Positions 7,673 through 16,400 of a DNA stretch of 43,561 nt are shown here, one piece after another. The stretch comes from a virus. Both the position numbers and the translations under genes were made by a program. Each line of letters begins with the position of its first letter. The stretch's first letter is position 1. A model generated the notes under the pieces. The model searched no databases. It was given only the letters and a program-made list of their open reading frames with translations, and was not told where the DNA came from. Location of the stretch: the IMG/VR virus record IMGVR_UViG_3300028844_002678, positions 1 to 43,561 of that record. The stretch is one strand, 5' to 3'.

Positions 7673-8086
7673 TTAAGTAGTAGTTAAAGCTGTTCCTTCA
7701 TGGAAAAGAGCATACTCTATTTTATTTGTCCCACCATTAGATGTAATTGCAATGTCTCCCGCTGCATCGTGGAAGTCTGCTGGAATAAACATCCAATCTC
7801 CACCGTACAGTCTACCTATAGCCTGTGCGTTTTGCGTGATTGCTACAAAATAAGTTTCATCTATTGCGTGATTCTTTACGTAAAGCTTACTTGCCTTACT
7901 CGCTGTAGGAGTAGAGCAAATTAAATCATACTCATTTCCAGTAGGTATTTCTACCACTGCGTACTCTAGTTGATCCAAACCATCAGCTGTAGTTCCCGCC
8001 TTCATACAAGTTGTACTCGCGTTTACTGACATCGCATCTGATAGCAAATCACTTGTTAGCGTTACCGCTGCTGTTGTTGTTGCCAT
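7673..8086 (-). CDS. Small virion/appendage protein, paralogue 2
   Basis: The 137-aa product starts MATTTAAVTLTSDLLSDAM, almost the same opening as the next gene upstream (MATTTATITLSSADLLSDEL). Its second half contains SKLYVKNHAID and IGRLYGGDWMFIPA, shared with the gene downstream. It is the bridging member of the tandem family: N-terminus like paralogue 1, C-terminal half like paralogue 3. It is beta-rich and has no catalytic motif. A structural role is inferred from location and composition. Confidence 0.65.
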   Translation of the reverse strand: MATTTAAVTLTSDLLSDAMSVNASTTCMKAGTTADGLDQLEYAVVEIPTGNEYDLICSTPTASKASKLYVKNHAIDETYFVAITQNAQAIGRLYGGDWMFIPADFHDAAGDIAITSNGGTNKIEYALFHEGTALTTT

Positions 8087-8111
8087 AATTATTTATTTAG
8101 TTATTTGTTGT

Positions 8112-8531
8112 TTATTGATCTTTACCTAATACCATGAACTCCATCTTGGTAGGGTTGTTGCTAGCGTAAGCGGCATAAGTTTTATCACCGTGCATAGGTA
8201 TAAACCCAAAGTCACCAGCATCTAATTGAAACTGAAGAGGATCACCAGACGTAGTGTCATCGTATATAAATATTTTATGCCCAGCTGTAGTAGCTAAGTT
8301 TTTTACGTACAAATATGGAATAGCCGCGAAATCATCTGCCGTGTAAAGAACCACTTGCCCTGAAGCTGTGCCTTTATCTGTTGATGTAATTGTTTTCATC
8401 GCAAGACCAGTTGTATGCTCTATACCTGTTCCTGTTCCAGTTTGTGTTAATGTTGATGTTGTTGTTAAAGCTAATTCGTCTGACAACAAGTCAGCACTTG
8501 ATAGCGTAATTGTAGCTGTTGTAGTTGCCAT
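8112..8531 (-). CDS. Small virion/appendage protein, paralogue 1
   Basis: A 139-aa protein starting MATTTATITLSSADLLSDEL, with PYLYVKNLATTAGHKIFI in the middle and GDFGFIPMHGD near the C-terminus, corresponding to YVKN and GGDWMFIP in the adjacent paralogue. Composition is rich in Thr, Ala and Leu with little charge, as in beta-structured virion components. Similar short MATTTATITL-type proteins occur, as I recall them, in marine phage structural regions without known function. It follows the lysin gene directly, with an A/T-rich leader. Confidence 0.65.
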   Translation of the reverse strand: MATTTATITLSSADLLSDELALTTTSTLTQTGTGTGIEHTTGLAMKTITSTDKGTASGQVVLYTADDFAAIPYLYVKNLATTAGHKIFIYDDTTSGDPLQFQLDAGDFGFIPMHGDKTYAAYASNNPTKMEFMVLGKDQ

Positions 8532-8532
8532 T

Positions 8533-9003
8533 TTATATTACTTTATATTTTGTTTTACCGTTTTCTTTGTATGCCTTTAGGCATCTATGTCTGTTCTCAT
8601 CTTCGTTTACGTAACTTATGTGAACCCAAGCTGGATTGTCGTCATCCCCAAACTCCCATATTATTTGATCGTAATCAAGATGGTATCTTATATACTTAAA
8701 CATTTCAGCGTTTAGGTTTGTAAACTTACCACCGTAAGTATCGTCTATATCGATAGCTAATCCTTCACAGTGTTGAGATTTTTTAGACCCTCCAATAGCT
8801 ACGTTGAGCTCAGGTGATCTATAGAAGCTGTTTATTTTAATCGGACCTCCAACCCATTTTCTCAACGGTTCAAAAACTTTATTGGCTAAAACCTTCATGT
8901 TTTCTAATTGATCTATGTCAGGTATATTATTTATACCTCTACGTAGAGCCGTGTTACTTCGAGTGGCTTCTTTATAACTTATATGATCACTTATTTTGTC
9001 CAT
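8533..9003 (-). CDS. M15-family zinc D,D-peptidase (putative endolysin)
   Basis: The 156-aa protein carries the peptidase M15 signature: INSFYRSPELN, then SQHCEGLAIDID with zinc ligands His78 and Asp85, a downstream DQIIWEFGD with the probable catalytic Glu117, and WVHISY with the third ligand His128. M15A enzymes cleave D-Ala-containing peptidoglycan crosslinks or stem peptides, and many phages use them as endolysins. There is no signal peptide, so release to the periplasm would need a holin; the membrane-anchored protein at 11507-11791 is the nearest candidate. It sits between the surface-protein block and the small structural paralogues. The family call is firm; the lysin role is inferred. 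Confidence 0.88.
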   Translation of the reverse strand: MDKISDHISYKEATRSNTALRRGINNIPDIDQLENMKVLANKVFEPLRKWVGGPIKINSFYRSPELNVAIGGSKKSQHCEGLAIDIDDTYGGKFTNLNAEMFKYIRYHLDYDQIIWEFGDDDNPAWVHISYVNEDENRHRCLKAYKENGKTKYKVI

Positions 9004-9006
9004 ATT

Positions 9007-11151
9007 TTATTGTTTAATAATTCTTTTAGTTACAAAACGGTTGCTGTATGCTATACACACCGTATACATCCCTGGAGCCCATATAGACGTCTCTAAGATA
9101 TTTGTATTAACTTTAGATACAACAACGCGTCCCATTGAATCGAACACGTTTATGTCAATGTTTTTATTTATATTCAGCACATCTCCTACTGGATTGGGGT
9201 ATACCACCAAATCGTCACCAGTTAGTATCGTCTCTATACCTGTGGCTGAGCAGTAGTTAAATGTTTCTTGACAGGTGTTATCCCACTCCTCTTCACAGCA
9301 ATATGGATCAGCTTGAATAACCCAAGCGAAACACATATCGTTGAGCCAATAACCATCGCCATATGGCTCACCTAAACCAGTAACACATCCTACCGCCTCA
9401 TACAGACAGACTTCCGGATCAGGCATATTAACCGCTGCGTCATAGTTGTAAGCTTCGGGGTCCGCACATCCTTCCAAGACTTCAATACAAGAACCGTTGT
9501 CAGAGTTAGCCAGCGGATCATAATTAAAGGCATCACTATCAGTACAACCGTAAATGTAAGGAATACAGCCACCATTTTCTGTGTTAGCTTCTGGATCATA
9601 GTTATATTGTGTTGGGTCCGTACAGCCAAATATAAACGGTTCACAATCACCTGCATCAGTTGCTAGAACATTATAATTAAATGCAGTTGGATTCATACAT
9701 CCAACCACTTCGAGTTCATCACACACACCATCATTATCCACGTCGTTATTACAAGCGTTATCACAATCATAGTATTGCACGGAGTAAAAACAACCTTCGT
9801 CTACGTTAGCTTCATTATCGTAATTACAAGCTAAATTATCCACACAACCTACAACAGGTAGTATACAATAGTCAGAGCAAACGGGTGTACCGGTATATAT
9901 ATAAGGAAACTTTTTCAATGGATCAGTCCAAGGATTAGTTCCACTCTCTAGTACCACTCCATTAGGACCTTCAATTCTAAACCCACACTGAGCAGCTGTT
10001 GTTTCAGCGTTACCACTTGTGAAAAAATAAACACTTACATCTTCGTTAGAGTTTAAAGTTAAATCAAACTCTTCTTCGTACCCATCGCTAGGACCCATTT
10101 GATATGGTCCATACAAGTTATTACCTTGTTTTAAACCTAACCAACTACCAAACCAACCATCTGCTCCACCGTCGGTAATCACTAGTGAGTAATCACATGA
10201 TGGTTCAGTCTCTATAATGTTAGCTGTAGCATCATAGTTTAACGCCTCTTCTTGCGTACATCCTAAAACAACCTCAGTTAAGCAGCTATTGTCATCTATT
10301 ATAGCTTCCGAATTATACTCTAGGTAATTCGAGTCTGTACAACCTTGAGGTATTACTGGTATACAAGGTGGGACTATATAGGGTCCTGAAGACGCTGTGT
10401 CAAACAACTCAACGCCACCTATGAAAAACACGTCTTCGCCGCATAGAGTTTTAACATCGAAATACCCATCTACACCACCCCAACAAGTACCGCATAACCC
10501 GTCCCCGTAAGAATCGTACACGCTAGCAACCAAAGTATCACCTACGCTAACGCATACGTATGTTGGTATAGTAACTCCCGTGGTAGTGTAACCCCCACCT
10601 GAAGCTACAACTTCTCCATTAGCGGTTATATCCCAACTAGTTTCAGAAGGATAACTATCAGGTGTAATTAAAGCTATAATATTTATTTGACCAGACTCAC
10701 AAGGAGCAGGTGGGAACACACACGGCGCTTGATCGTTAGCCCAAGGGTTAAAGTTTAAAGCGCCTGGATCCATACACCCAGCTACAGGCGCCTCGCAATC
10801 CGAAACTTCAAAAAACGTTGTAGTTGAAGGACCCGCAAACTCGTAATCGTATATTTCTAACCCACAAGAATTAGTTAAAGAGTACCATCCAAGTCCAAAG
10901 TCGCAGCATATACCGTCACCAAAAGAGTCGTATATAACAAAGTTGTATTGCCCTGAACTAAGAGGTACTATAATCTCTTGTAAAGAGTTACTGACGTACG
11001 GAGGACTAACCGCTACAACTTCCGCGTCTTCGTATATCTCCCAAGAAGTTTCTCCTCCATAATCATCTGTCTGCACAGACACTTTAACCCAGCTACTTTG
11101 GCTAAATATTGTTAATGGTAGTAGTAGTAATGCTAATAAAAAATTTCTCAT
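9007..11151 (-). CDS. Secreted cysteine-rich surface protein with T9SS (Por) C-terminal sorting domain
   Basis: The 714-aa protein starts with a signal peptide (MRNFLLALLLLPLTIFS, probable mature start QSS). It continues with three beta modules containing YDSFGDGIC, YDSYGDGLC or GGADGWFG, at least eight repeats of the type GCTDxxAxNYDPxAxxDNGSC, and a DVDNDGVCDELE calcium-binding-like stretch. The last about 75 residues, with VVYPNPVGDVLNI, VFDSMGRVV, IWAPGMYTVCI and a final VTKRIIKQ, are a typical type A sorting domain. This domain directs cargo through the type IX system of Bacteroidota to the cell surface. Such architecture is usual for flavobacterial adhesins and odd in a phage late operon. 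Whether it acts on the host surface or becomes attached to virions is unknown. Acquisition from a host is likely. Confidence 0.85.
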   Translation of the reverse strand: MRNFLLALLLLPLTIFSQSSWVKVSVQTDDYGGETSWEIYEDAEVVAVSPPYVSNSLQEIIVPLSSGQYNFVIYDSFGDGICCDFGLGWYSLTNSCGLEIYDYEFAGPSTTTFFEVSDCEAPVAGCMDPGALNFNPWANDQAPCVFPPAPCESGQINIIALITPDSYPSETSWDITANGEVVASGGGYTTTGVTIPTYVCVSVGDTLVASVYDSYGDGLCGTCWGGVDGYFDVKTLCGEDVFFIGGVELFDTASSGPYIVPPCIPVIPQGCTDSNYLEYNSEAIIDDNSCLTEVVLGCTQEEALNYDATANIIETEPSCDYSLVITDGGADGWFGSWLGLKQGNNLYGPYQMGPSDGYEEEFDLTLNSNEDVSVYFFTSGNAETTAAQCGFRIEGPNGVVLESGTNPWTDPLKKFPYIYTGTPVCSDYCILPVVGCVDNLACNYDNEANVDEGCFYSVQYYDCDNACNNDVDNDGVCDELEVVGCMNPTAFNYNVLATDAGDCEPFIFGCTDPTQYNYDPEANTENGGCIPYIYGCTDSDAFNYDPLANSDNGSCIEVLEGCADPEAYNYDAAVNMPDPEVCLYEAVGCVTGLGEPYGDGYWLNDMCFAWVIQADPYCCEEEWDNTCQETFNYCSATGIETILTGDDLVVYPNPVGDVLNINKNIDINVFDSMGRVVVSKVNTNILETSIWAPGMYTVCIAYSNRFVTKRIIKQ

Positions 11152-11152
11152 G

Positions 11153-11500
11153 TTAAAAATCGCTATAAATTATATCGTCTATCACACCCTGCACGTCCTT
11201 TCTAGTTGCAGCTATCTTAAAACTTATATCAGCCTGAAACCTTTCTACTTCTTTCCCATTAAAAACTATAACAGTTGGCACAACCACAATACCAAAGTCT
11301 TTCTGCCATGTTCCCTCTCCTATATCAACGTTCATAACACTGCAGTCTGTAAGTTCAGTTAAATAATCCACGCTATTAGATCCGTTCCAGTTAGCGTTAA
11401 ACTGCACCACACATATATCGCTGTTGCAGGGGTTTTGCCCAAAAGCTATGTTCGTTAAAAACGTAGCCGCGGAGAGTAAAGTAATTATTTTAGATACCAT
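11153..11500 (-). CDS. Secreted thioredoxin-fold protein lacking the CxxC active site
   Basis: The 115-aa protein has a signal peptide (residues about 1-21, mature start near QNPC) and a thioredoxin-like core: VVQFNANWNGSNSV, then MNVDIGE, then VVVPTVIVFNGKEVERF with the conserved cis-proline Pro75. In active thioredoxins the first segment reads WCGPC. Here it is Trp38-Asn-Gly-Ser-Asn42, so both catalytic cysteines are asparagine. Cys25, Cys30 and Cys53 remain elsewhere. It probably works in the periplasm as a binding or chaperone-like protein rather than a disulfide oxidoreductase. It is transcribed just ahead of the cysteine-rich T9SS cargo gene, which may be its partner. The fold call rests on motif order, not on a search. 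Confidence 0.7.
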   Translation of the reverse strand: MVSKIITLLSAATFLTNIAFGQNPCNSDICVVQFNANWNGSNSVDYLTELTDCSVMNVDIGEGTWQKDFGIVVVPTVIVFNGKEVERFQADISFKIAATRKDVQGVIDDIIYSDF

Positions 11501-11506
11501 AATATT

Positions 11507-11791
11507 TTATTTTAGTTCATCGATTTTTCTTTCAATGTTCTTTAGATCATCTTTAATCTCTATAACATCCTCTTGAGTGGTCATTATAGTTTGCCTAACT
11601 AACTGATCTTTCATATCGAATTCCATTCGACTAATCTCAGGTGGTTGAGGCTCGGGTAATTCTTTAGCCAAAGCTATGTCAGCTTGTAATGTAAAGTACA
11701 TACCTATCAAAGCGGCTAATCCCGCGCCCGCTATTCCAATCGTCTTGAGGTCTAACGTTACTTTAGTATCCTCACCTATTTGCTTTGCCAT
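11507..11791 (-). CDS. Membrane-anchored coiled-coil protein (holin- or spanin-like candidate)
   Basis: The 94-aa protein has a short polar N-terminus, one hydrophobic segment (IGIAGAGLAALIGMYFTLQA, about residues 18-37), a Pro-rich linker (LPEPQPPEI), then a charged helix to the end (QEDVIEIKDDLKNIERKIDEL) that should form a coiled coil. Single-span proteins of this layout occur widely in marine phages near lysis genes. They could act as a pinholin, a membrane-anchored spanin or a virion/membrane adaptor. The M15 lysin lies two genes downstream. There is no lipobox. The lysis role is an inference from topology and neighbourhood. Confidence 0.65.
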   Translation of the reverse strand: MAKQIGEDTKVTLDLKTIGIAGAGLAALIGMYFTLQADIALAKELPEPQPPEISRMEFDMKDQLVRQTIMTTQEDVIEIKDDLKNIERKIDELK

Positions 11792-11795
11792 TATA

Positions 11796-12056
11796 TTATG
11801 TTTGAGAGTCTTTTAAGTCTTTTGCTGAAGGAGCTCCTTTGCTACCAGGTTTTCTCATCTTTTCCCCTGAACCAGCCTTAATTCTTTTTCTTTTAGCGTG
11901 TATGTTATCCCATAGCCCTCGCTTTTTCATAGGGCTATCTTCCATCTCATCGATGTGCTTGTTTATTGTTTTAGCTTGTTTACCATGAGCAACAACCGCT
12001 GAGTTAAGTTGTTTCACAACCTCTTTGAGGTTTTTGTATTTCATTTTAAATGCCAT
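11796..12056 (-). CDS. Small basic protein with IHAKRKRI-type motif
   Basis: The 86-aa protein has an N-terminal helix and a strongly basic second half containing KKRGLWDNIHAKRKRIKAG, then SGEKMRKPGSKGAPSAKDL. This second half is a recognisable short motif that recurs in many marine phage and some giant-virus proteins; the function is not known to me. The charge and Gly/Lys/Arg content suggest nucleic-acid or envelope contact, or packaging inside the particle. It is adjacent to another small basic protein of similarly repetitive composition. No membrane or signal segment is visible. Confidence 0.65.
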   Translation of the reverse strand: MAFKMKYKNLKEVVKQLNSAVVAHGKQAKTINKHIDEMEDSPMKKRGLWDNIHAKRKRIKAGSGEKMRKPGSKGAPSAKDLKDSQT

Positions 12057-12066
12057 AGCTATTTAT

Positions 12067-12441
12067 TTAACAGTTCCACCTACGTCTAGCGGCTAAACCT
12101 CTTTTACCTTTCCAACCTTTTGATCTTGCGCAAAATGATTTTCTGCGACCAGCCGCTTTACTACCTTTCTTAAGTTCTGAAGGAGGTGTAGTCACGGCTG
12201 TTTTTAACTTACTACCTGGATTATTTCTTTTGTATTCATCAACACCTTTCTGAGTCATACCACCACCAGCTGCACCACCTGTTCCAGTTGGGTTAGCTTT
12301 GTTAAAATTTTTACCCGGACCTATAGTCCTGCGTGGGTCAGCTTTTTTCAGTGGCGAATTAAACCCCTTGCCTATGCCTTCAGCTCTACGTCTACCACAT
12401 GATGTTACTGGAAAAGGGTTATTTTTTTGAGTATAAGCCAT
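12067..12441 (-). CDS. Small basic Gly/Lys/Arg-rich protein
   Basis: The 124-aa protein is very basic and low in complexity. Its N-terminus has TSCGRRRAEGIGKGF, the middle is GGAAGGGMTQKGVDEYKRNNPGSKLKTAV split by Gly runs, and the C-terminal part is RRKSFCARSKGWKGKRG ending RRRWNC. The KSFCAR...W(N/K)C pattern at the C-terminus is a motif I recall from uncharacterised marine phage proteins. A DNA-binding, capsid-internal role is plausible. The gene follows the outer-membrane protein gene with only three bases between and precedes the IHAKRKRI-type protein. Function is unknown. Confidence 0.65.
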   Translation of the reverse strand: MAYTQKNNPFPVTSCGRRRAEGIGKGFNSPLKKADPRRTIGPGKNFNKANPTGTGGAAGGGMTQKGVDEYKRNNPGSKLKTAVTTPPSELKKGSKAAGRRKSFCARSKGWKGKRGLAARRRWNC

Positions 12442-12444
12442 ATC

Positions 12445-13482
12445 TTAAAAGATTACATAGTTTACTCCACACTTAAAGTTGTACCACTCTCTATTCCAGT
12501 ACTTGTTGTACTTGCCTTCTAAGAACAAACCTAAGTGTTTGTTGAATTTATATCCAAAGATTAAACCACCTGAAACATCTGCCCACTGCCCACTGTTATA
12601 CGCGTGGTAAGAGAACTGACCTCCTCCATCAATGTGATATGGCATTAAGTTACCCCAAGAGTGTAACCAAAAGTCTTTAGTGTAGTGGTAGTAATCAAAT
12701 CCTACAACTAGTGAATACTGTAACGTTTGATCTAAAACGTTTCTCTGTTTCTCCGTGTAATCAGATAACACATCAGGTATAACAACAGCTTCCCACACCT
12801 CTGTACTCGTGGCTACAAGATCTCCATTAGGAGAGAAGTATTCCGCGTTAGGCACGTCAACCGTGTAGCCCTCCTGTAAAGCTAGATACGTATAATGTAT
12901 ATCGTTATTATCAAGCAGCCATTCAGCTAAAGGATCATAGCCATACGGCTCTGACATCCGTTGAACTGTCCCAATATTTAAGGATAGTTCTTTGCCTACG
13001 TTATACCTGTATCTCTGTGATGACTCAAAGTATTCTATATCTGCAAACCCGTCTTGTAAATACTCCACTTTACCAATCCAGTTATCTGATACATACCTTA
13101 AAAAGTGATGCTGATTAAGAAAGTTAGTTCCTTGTTGCCTCGTATAATCACCTTCAAATAGGAATTCAAATCCTTTAACTTTACCAATTGTTGCAGCGTC
13201 AGCATATGAGTTTTCTGTACCGTCGTAGAACACTTTACCACGATTTTCATATCCTAGTCTAGCGATCTTTCTTACACCAAACGTAATAGAATAGTCAAAC
13301 GGAGTTGCTATAACTTCGGTTTCTAGTCCATCTGTAATTGAAAAGACGTCTACATCCGATACAGAGTTACCTCCATTTACAGCCCCGTAAAACGTGGCAA
13401 ACTTAAAAGCTTTCTTTAGTTGTTGCGCGTTTACATTTGCTATACACAGTAGCGCTAGTAATAATATAATTACTTTTTTCAT
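12445..13482 (-). CDS. Secreted beta-barrel-like outer-membrane protein
   Basis: The 345-aa product has a clear Sec signal peptide (MKKVIILLLALLCIANVNA, predicted mature start QQLKK). Its body alternates polar and aromatic/hydrophobic residues as in transmembrane beta strands (for example LQYSLVVGFDYYHY, GGLIFGYKFNKHLGLFLEG). It ends in Phe after CGVNYVIF, like the C-terminal aromatic recognised by the outer-membrane insertion machinery. A size of about 38 kDa fits a 12-16-strand barrel. In a phage this could block or replace receptors, change permeability, or be a moron acquired from the host. It directly follows the giant virion gene (shared base 13482). It could instead be a periplasmic beta protein. 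Confidence 0.7.
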   Translation of the reverse strand: MKKVIILLLALLCIANVNAQQLKKAFKFATFYGAVNGGNSVSDVDVFSITDGLETEVIATPFDYSITFGVRKIARLGYENRGKVFYDGTENSYADAATIGKVKGFEFLFEGDYTRQQGTNFLNQHHFLRYVSDNWIGKVEYLQDGFADIEYFESSQRYRYNVGKELSLNIGTVQRMSEPYGYDPLAEWLLDNNDIHYTYLALQEGYTVDVPNAEYFSPNGDLVATSTEVWEAVVIPDVLSDYTEKQRNVLDQTLQYSLVVGFDYYHYTKDFWLHSWGNLMPYHIDGGGQFSYHAYNSGQWADVSGGLIFGYKFNKHLGLFLEGKYNKYWNREWYNFKCGVNYVIF

Positions 13483-16400
13483 TAATAGTATGATTTAGGG
13501 TGTTTTGCTTTTCCTTTTTTTTCTTTTTTCTTTTTTTCTGGTTTAGTATCTTTAGCTTTTTCTTTTGCTAAATCTGGGTTTACATCCCAATTAGTCCAAC
13601 CTAGAGCCATCAATGTTCTTTCCCAAACCGCGTAATCACTATCCGCTACATTTTTTAAATTATTCAACTTTTTAAACACGCGGTTAGCTGGTATGTTAGC
13701 TACCGCTTCAACTACCTGAGTAGTAGCCTGCAAGCCTGGGCTATCTAAGCTAAATTCTATACCCTCTTCTTCAATTTGCTCTTTATTATACTTGTACGTG
13801 TTACCAGCGGCATCCATTTTTCTAAACTTAGAACCTACTGGAGGCGATATGCTTAACAGGTCTTCTGCGATCTCGCTGTAATCCGCTCCGTATCCTTTTT
13901 CTTTTTGTTTATCAAACTCCTTAACAGCGTTTATAACCCCATTAACAACAGCGCCCTTAATACCCATACCTCTAAGACTAGAGTCTGTTATCGTTTCAAG
14001 CATTTGAGTTTTCTTCTTAGCTTTCAAGTCATCATCATCGCTGTTAGCGAATATAGCAAAACCAGCGGATTGTAATCCAGCAAATATAGCTGTTTGAATA
14101 AACCCGTAGTAACCAATTTTACCTAACTTATCAGTTAACTCAGCCGCGTTTTTATATCTACCTTTACTGATGTCTAACATCTCTTTTAAAGCTAGCCTAT
14201 TCATTTGCATAGGCGTGTTAGCAAACGGTAGTATTAATCTACCTCCAAAAGTAGTTTGTTGCTTAGATATTAAATCAGCTCTACTAGACTGTTGCGTTCT
14301 TTCTGCTATAGCTTGAAAATCTAAAAACGCTTGTTTTTCAGCTTGTGTCTTAGACATACCTTCATTGGTATACTTCCTTATAGCGTTACGGTAGTACGTC
14401 GCTCCACCAGATGCTATAGCAAAACTATCAGCTATTTTAGTAGGTAAATAACCAGCTTTTAATATTCTCGCTATTACAGCTCGAGCTGGATTCTTACTAT
14501 TTTTAGCAGCGGTAGCAATCTCAGCTTCAGTTACGTTTATCTGAAGACCGTTACGTCTTTGCTTTAGCATATCGGAATTCATAATTTTCATAAAATCTTT
14601 CCAATATTGTGGCTGGTTTGCAAAAGCTTGAGCCGCTCTAGCTGGGTTGTTAAATGAGCTATTTACAAAGTTCACGCTAGACGTCAACTGAAGCAACGCG
14701 GATCTAGTGTTAAAGTTCATTATAGTACCTACAGACCCGTTAAAGTAGTTCATCAGCTCAGCAGAAACAGGGTCAAGTTTTTCAGATCTAGACCTACCAG
14801 TTTCCATACGCTCAAACATGTCTTCTATGGTATCTCGCCAGTTTTTACCCAACTTAGACTCCATTTTATTCAAGTTCTCCTCGGAAAAGATTTCTTGTCT
14901 AGCTTCTGTAAAGTCAGCTAAGTACTCTTGTCTTCCCACTCCACGATTAACATCGGTAATCTCTGTAGCTATAGTCTCCGCCCACCAATCTACAGATGGT
15001 TCTTTTAAACCAGTTTCAATACCAGTCATGCGACCAACGTTATCTGCGTAAGCCTTGTATTTTGGATTGTTGTTCACATAATCAACTAACTGCTGCTTAG
15101 TAGTCTCAGCTAAATCAGGGATTTTAAACCCCGCTTTATCCCACAGGTAAACCCTCATAGCTTGATCGTGTGAAAAGCTTGTACCAGGCACTTCTTTTGG
15201 AATATTTTTAACCACGTCTTTATTACGCTTCCTAAGAGACATGTATTCTGTAGTTAGTCTTTGTTTAGCTGTATTAAAGTCGTTTACACCTCGTTCAAAC
15301 TTTCTATAAAAGTTTTCTTGTAACCACTTTTTATTTTCTATACCTTGCTTGCCTTTTCCATATAAAGGTTCTAGCAATAAATCAAGATCAGCAGCCGTGT
15401 CTGGTACAAATAATTTTCTACGTTTAGCGTTCATGCCTCTCATTCTGCCCTCAGCTTTAGAAAATCTTTTAACAGATTCAATACCTAGTGAGTGCTGCAT
15501 AATATCGTTAATTTTTAGATTAACGTTCATAGAGGCCATTGCTTGCTGAACTTTAGACTTAACATCTAATTGGTTAAGCACCCTCTTTACGGCCTTGACG
15601 TTAGGTAAAGCGTCATCAGCGAAATACATGTCATTATAACCTTCAGAGAACTTGCTAACCATCCACATTGCTTTAGCTTCGGGTGTACTATTACCTAAAC
15701 CCATTATGTTCTCTAAAGGTATATCTAATCCTTGTGATTTTAAAAACTCACGAATTGCAGGCGCGGATTCAGGTGCCCTAGCGGTGAGAATAAACTGATC
15801 TTTAGTTCCAAACTTTTTAGCTCGCTCTAAAGCTTTCTCCAAGAATGGACCTGGCTTACCTCCTTTAACTTTGTTAAACTCAGAGAAGTCAAACTTATAC
15901 CCTTGCTCTAAAAGCTCAGCGCCTTTTTCCGCAAACTGCTCTGCATTTAGTTTTCCTTTTTTTCCCTCTGGGGTTGTATACAACACGTCAGATTTAGTGC
16001 GAGCTAGTGTATCATCAAAATCCCACGTGCTCATACCTTTTCGCTGCTTGTTTTTTAACCTACCTTTTTTTAAAGCTTCGTTATGTATTCTCATAGCCGC
16101 CTCTACCTCAGTAGGTGACATTTTAACATCTTTAGAAGCAAGTCCTTTTTTCTCTAGCAGCTTTCTTTTTATTGCGTTAGCTTTTTTAAGAGCTCTATTA
16201 CCGCTAATTACGCCTGATAGTAGTTGATCATATGTTTTTTCAGAACTAAGATCTACTGTTGTTCTAGCCACATCAAGCTCTCGCATCCACATATACTTAC
16301 CAGACGCGGTGTCGTACAGATAATCAAACCCACTTTTACCACCGTACTCTGGAGCGTCAAACTTCTCTTGCGTGATTTTCTCAATTATACTCTGCTTGTA

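Noticed and set aside
9390-9656. 88-codon - strand frame within the T9SS protein gene
   Set aside because: It is an alternate-frame shadow created by the repeated Cys/Asp-rich coding units; the main frame with signal peptide and sorting domain is clearly the real one.
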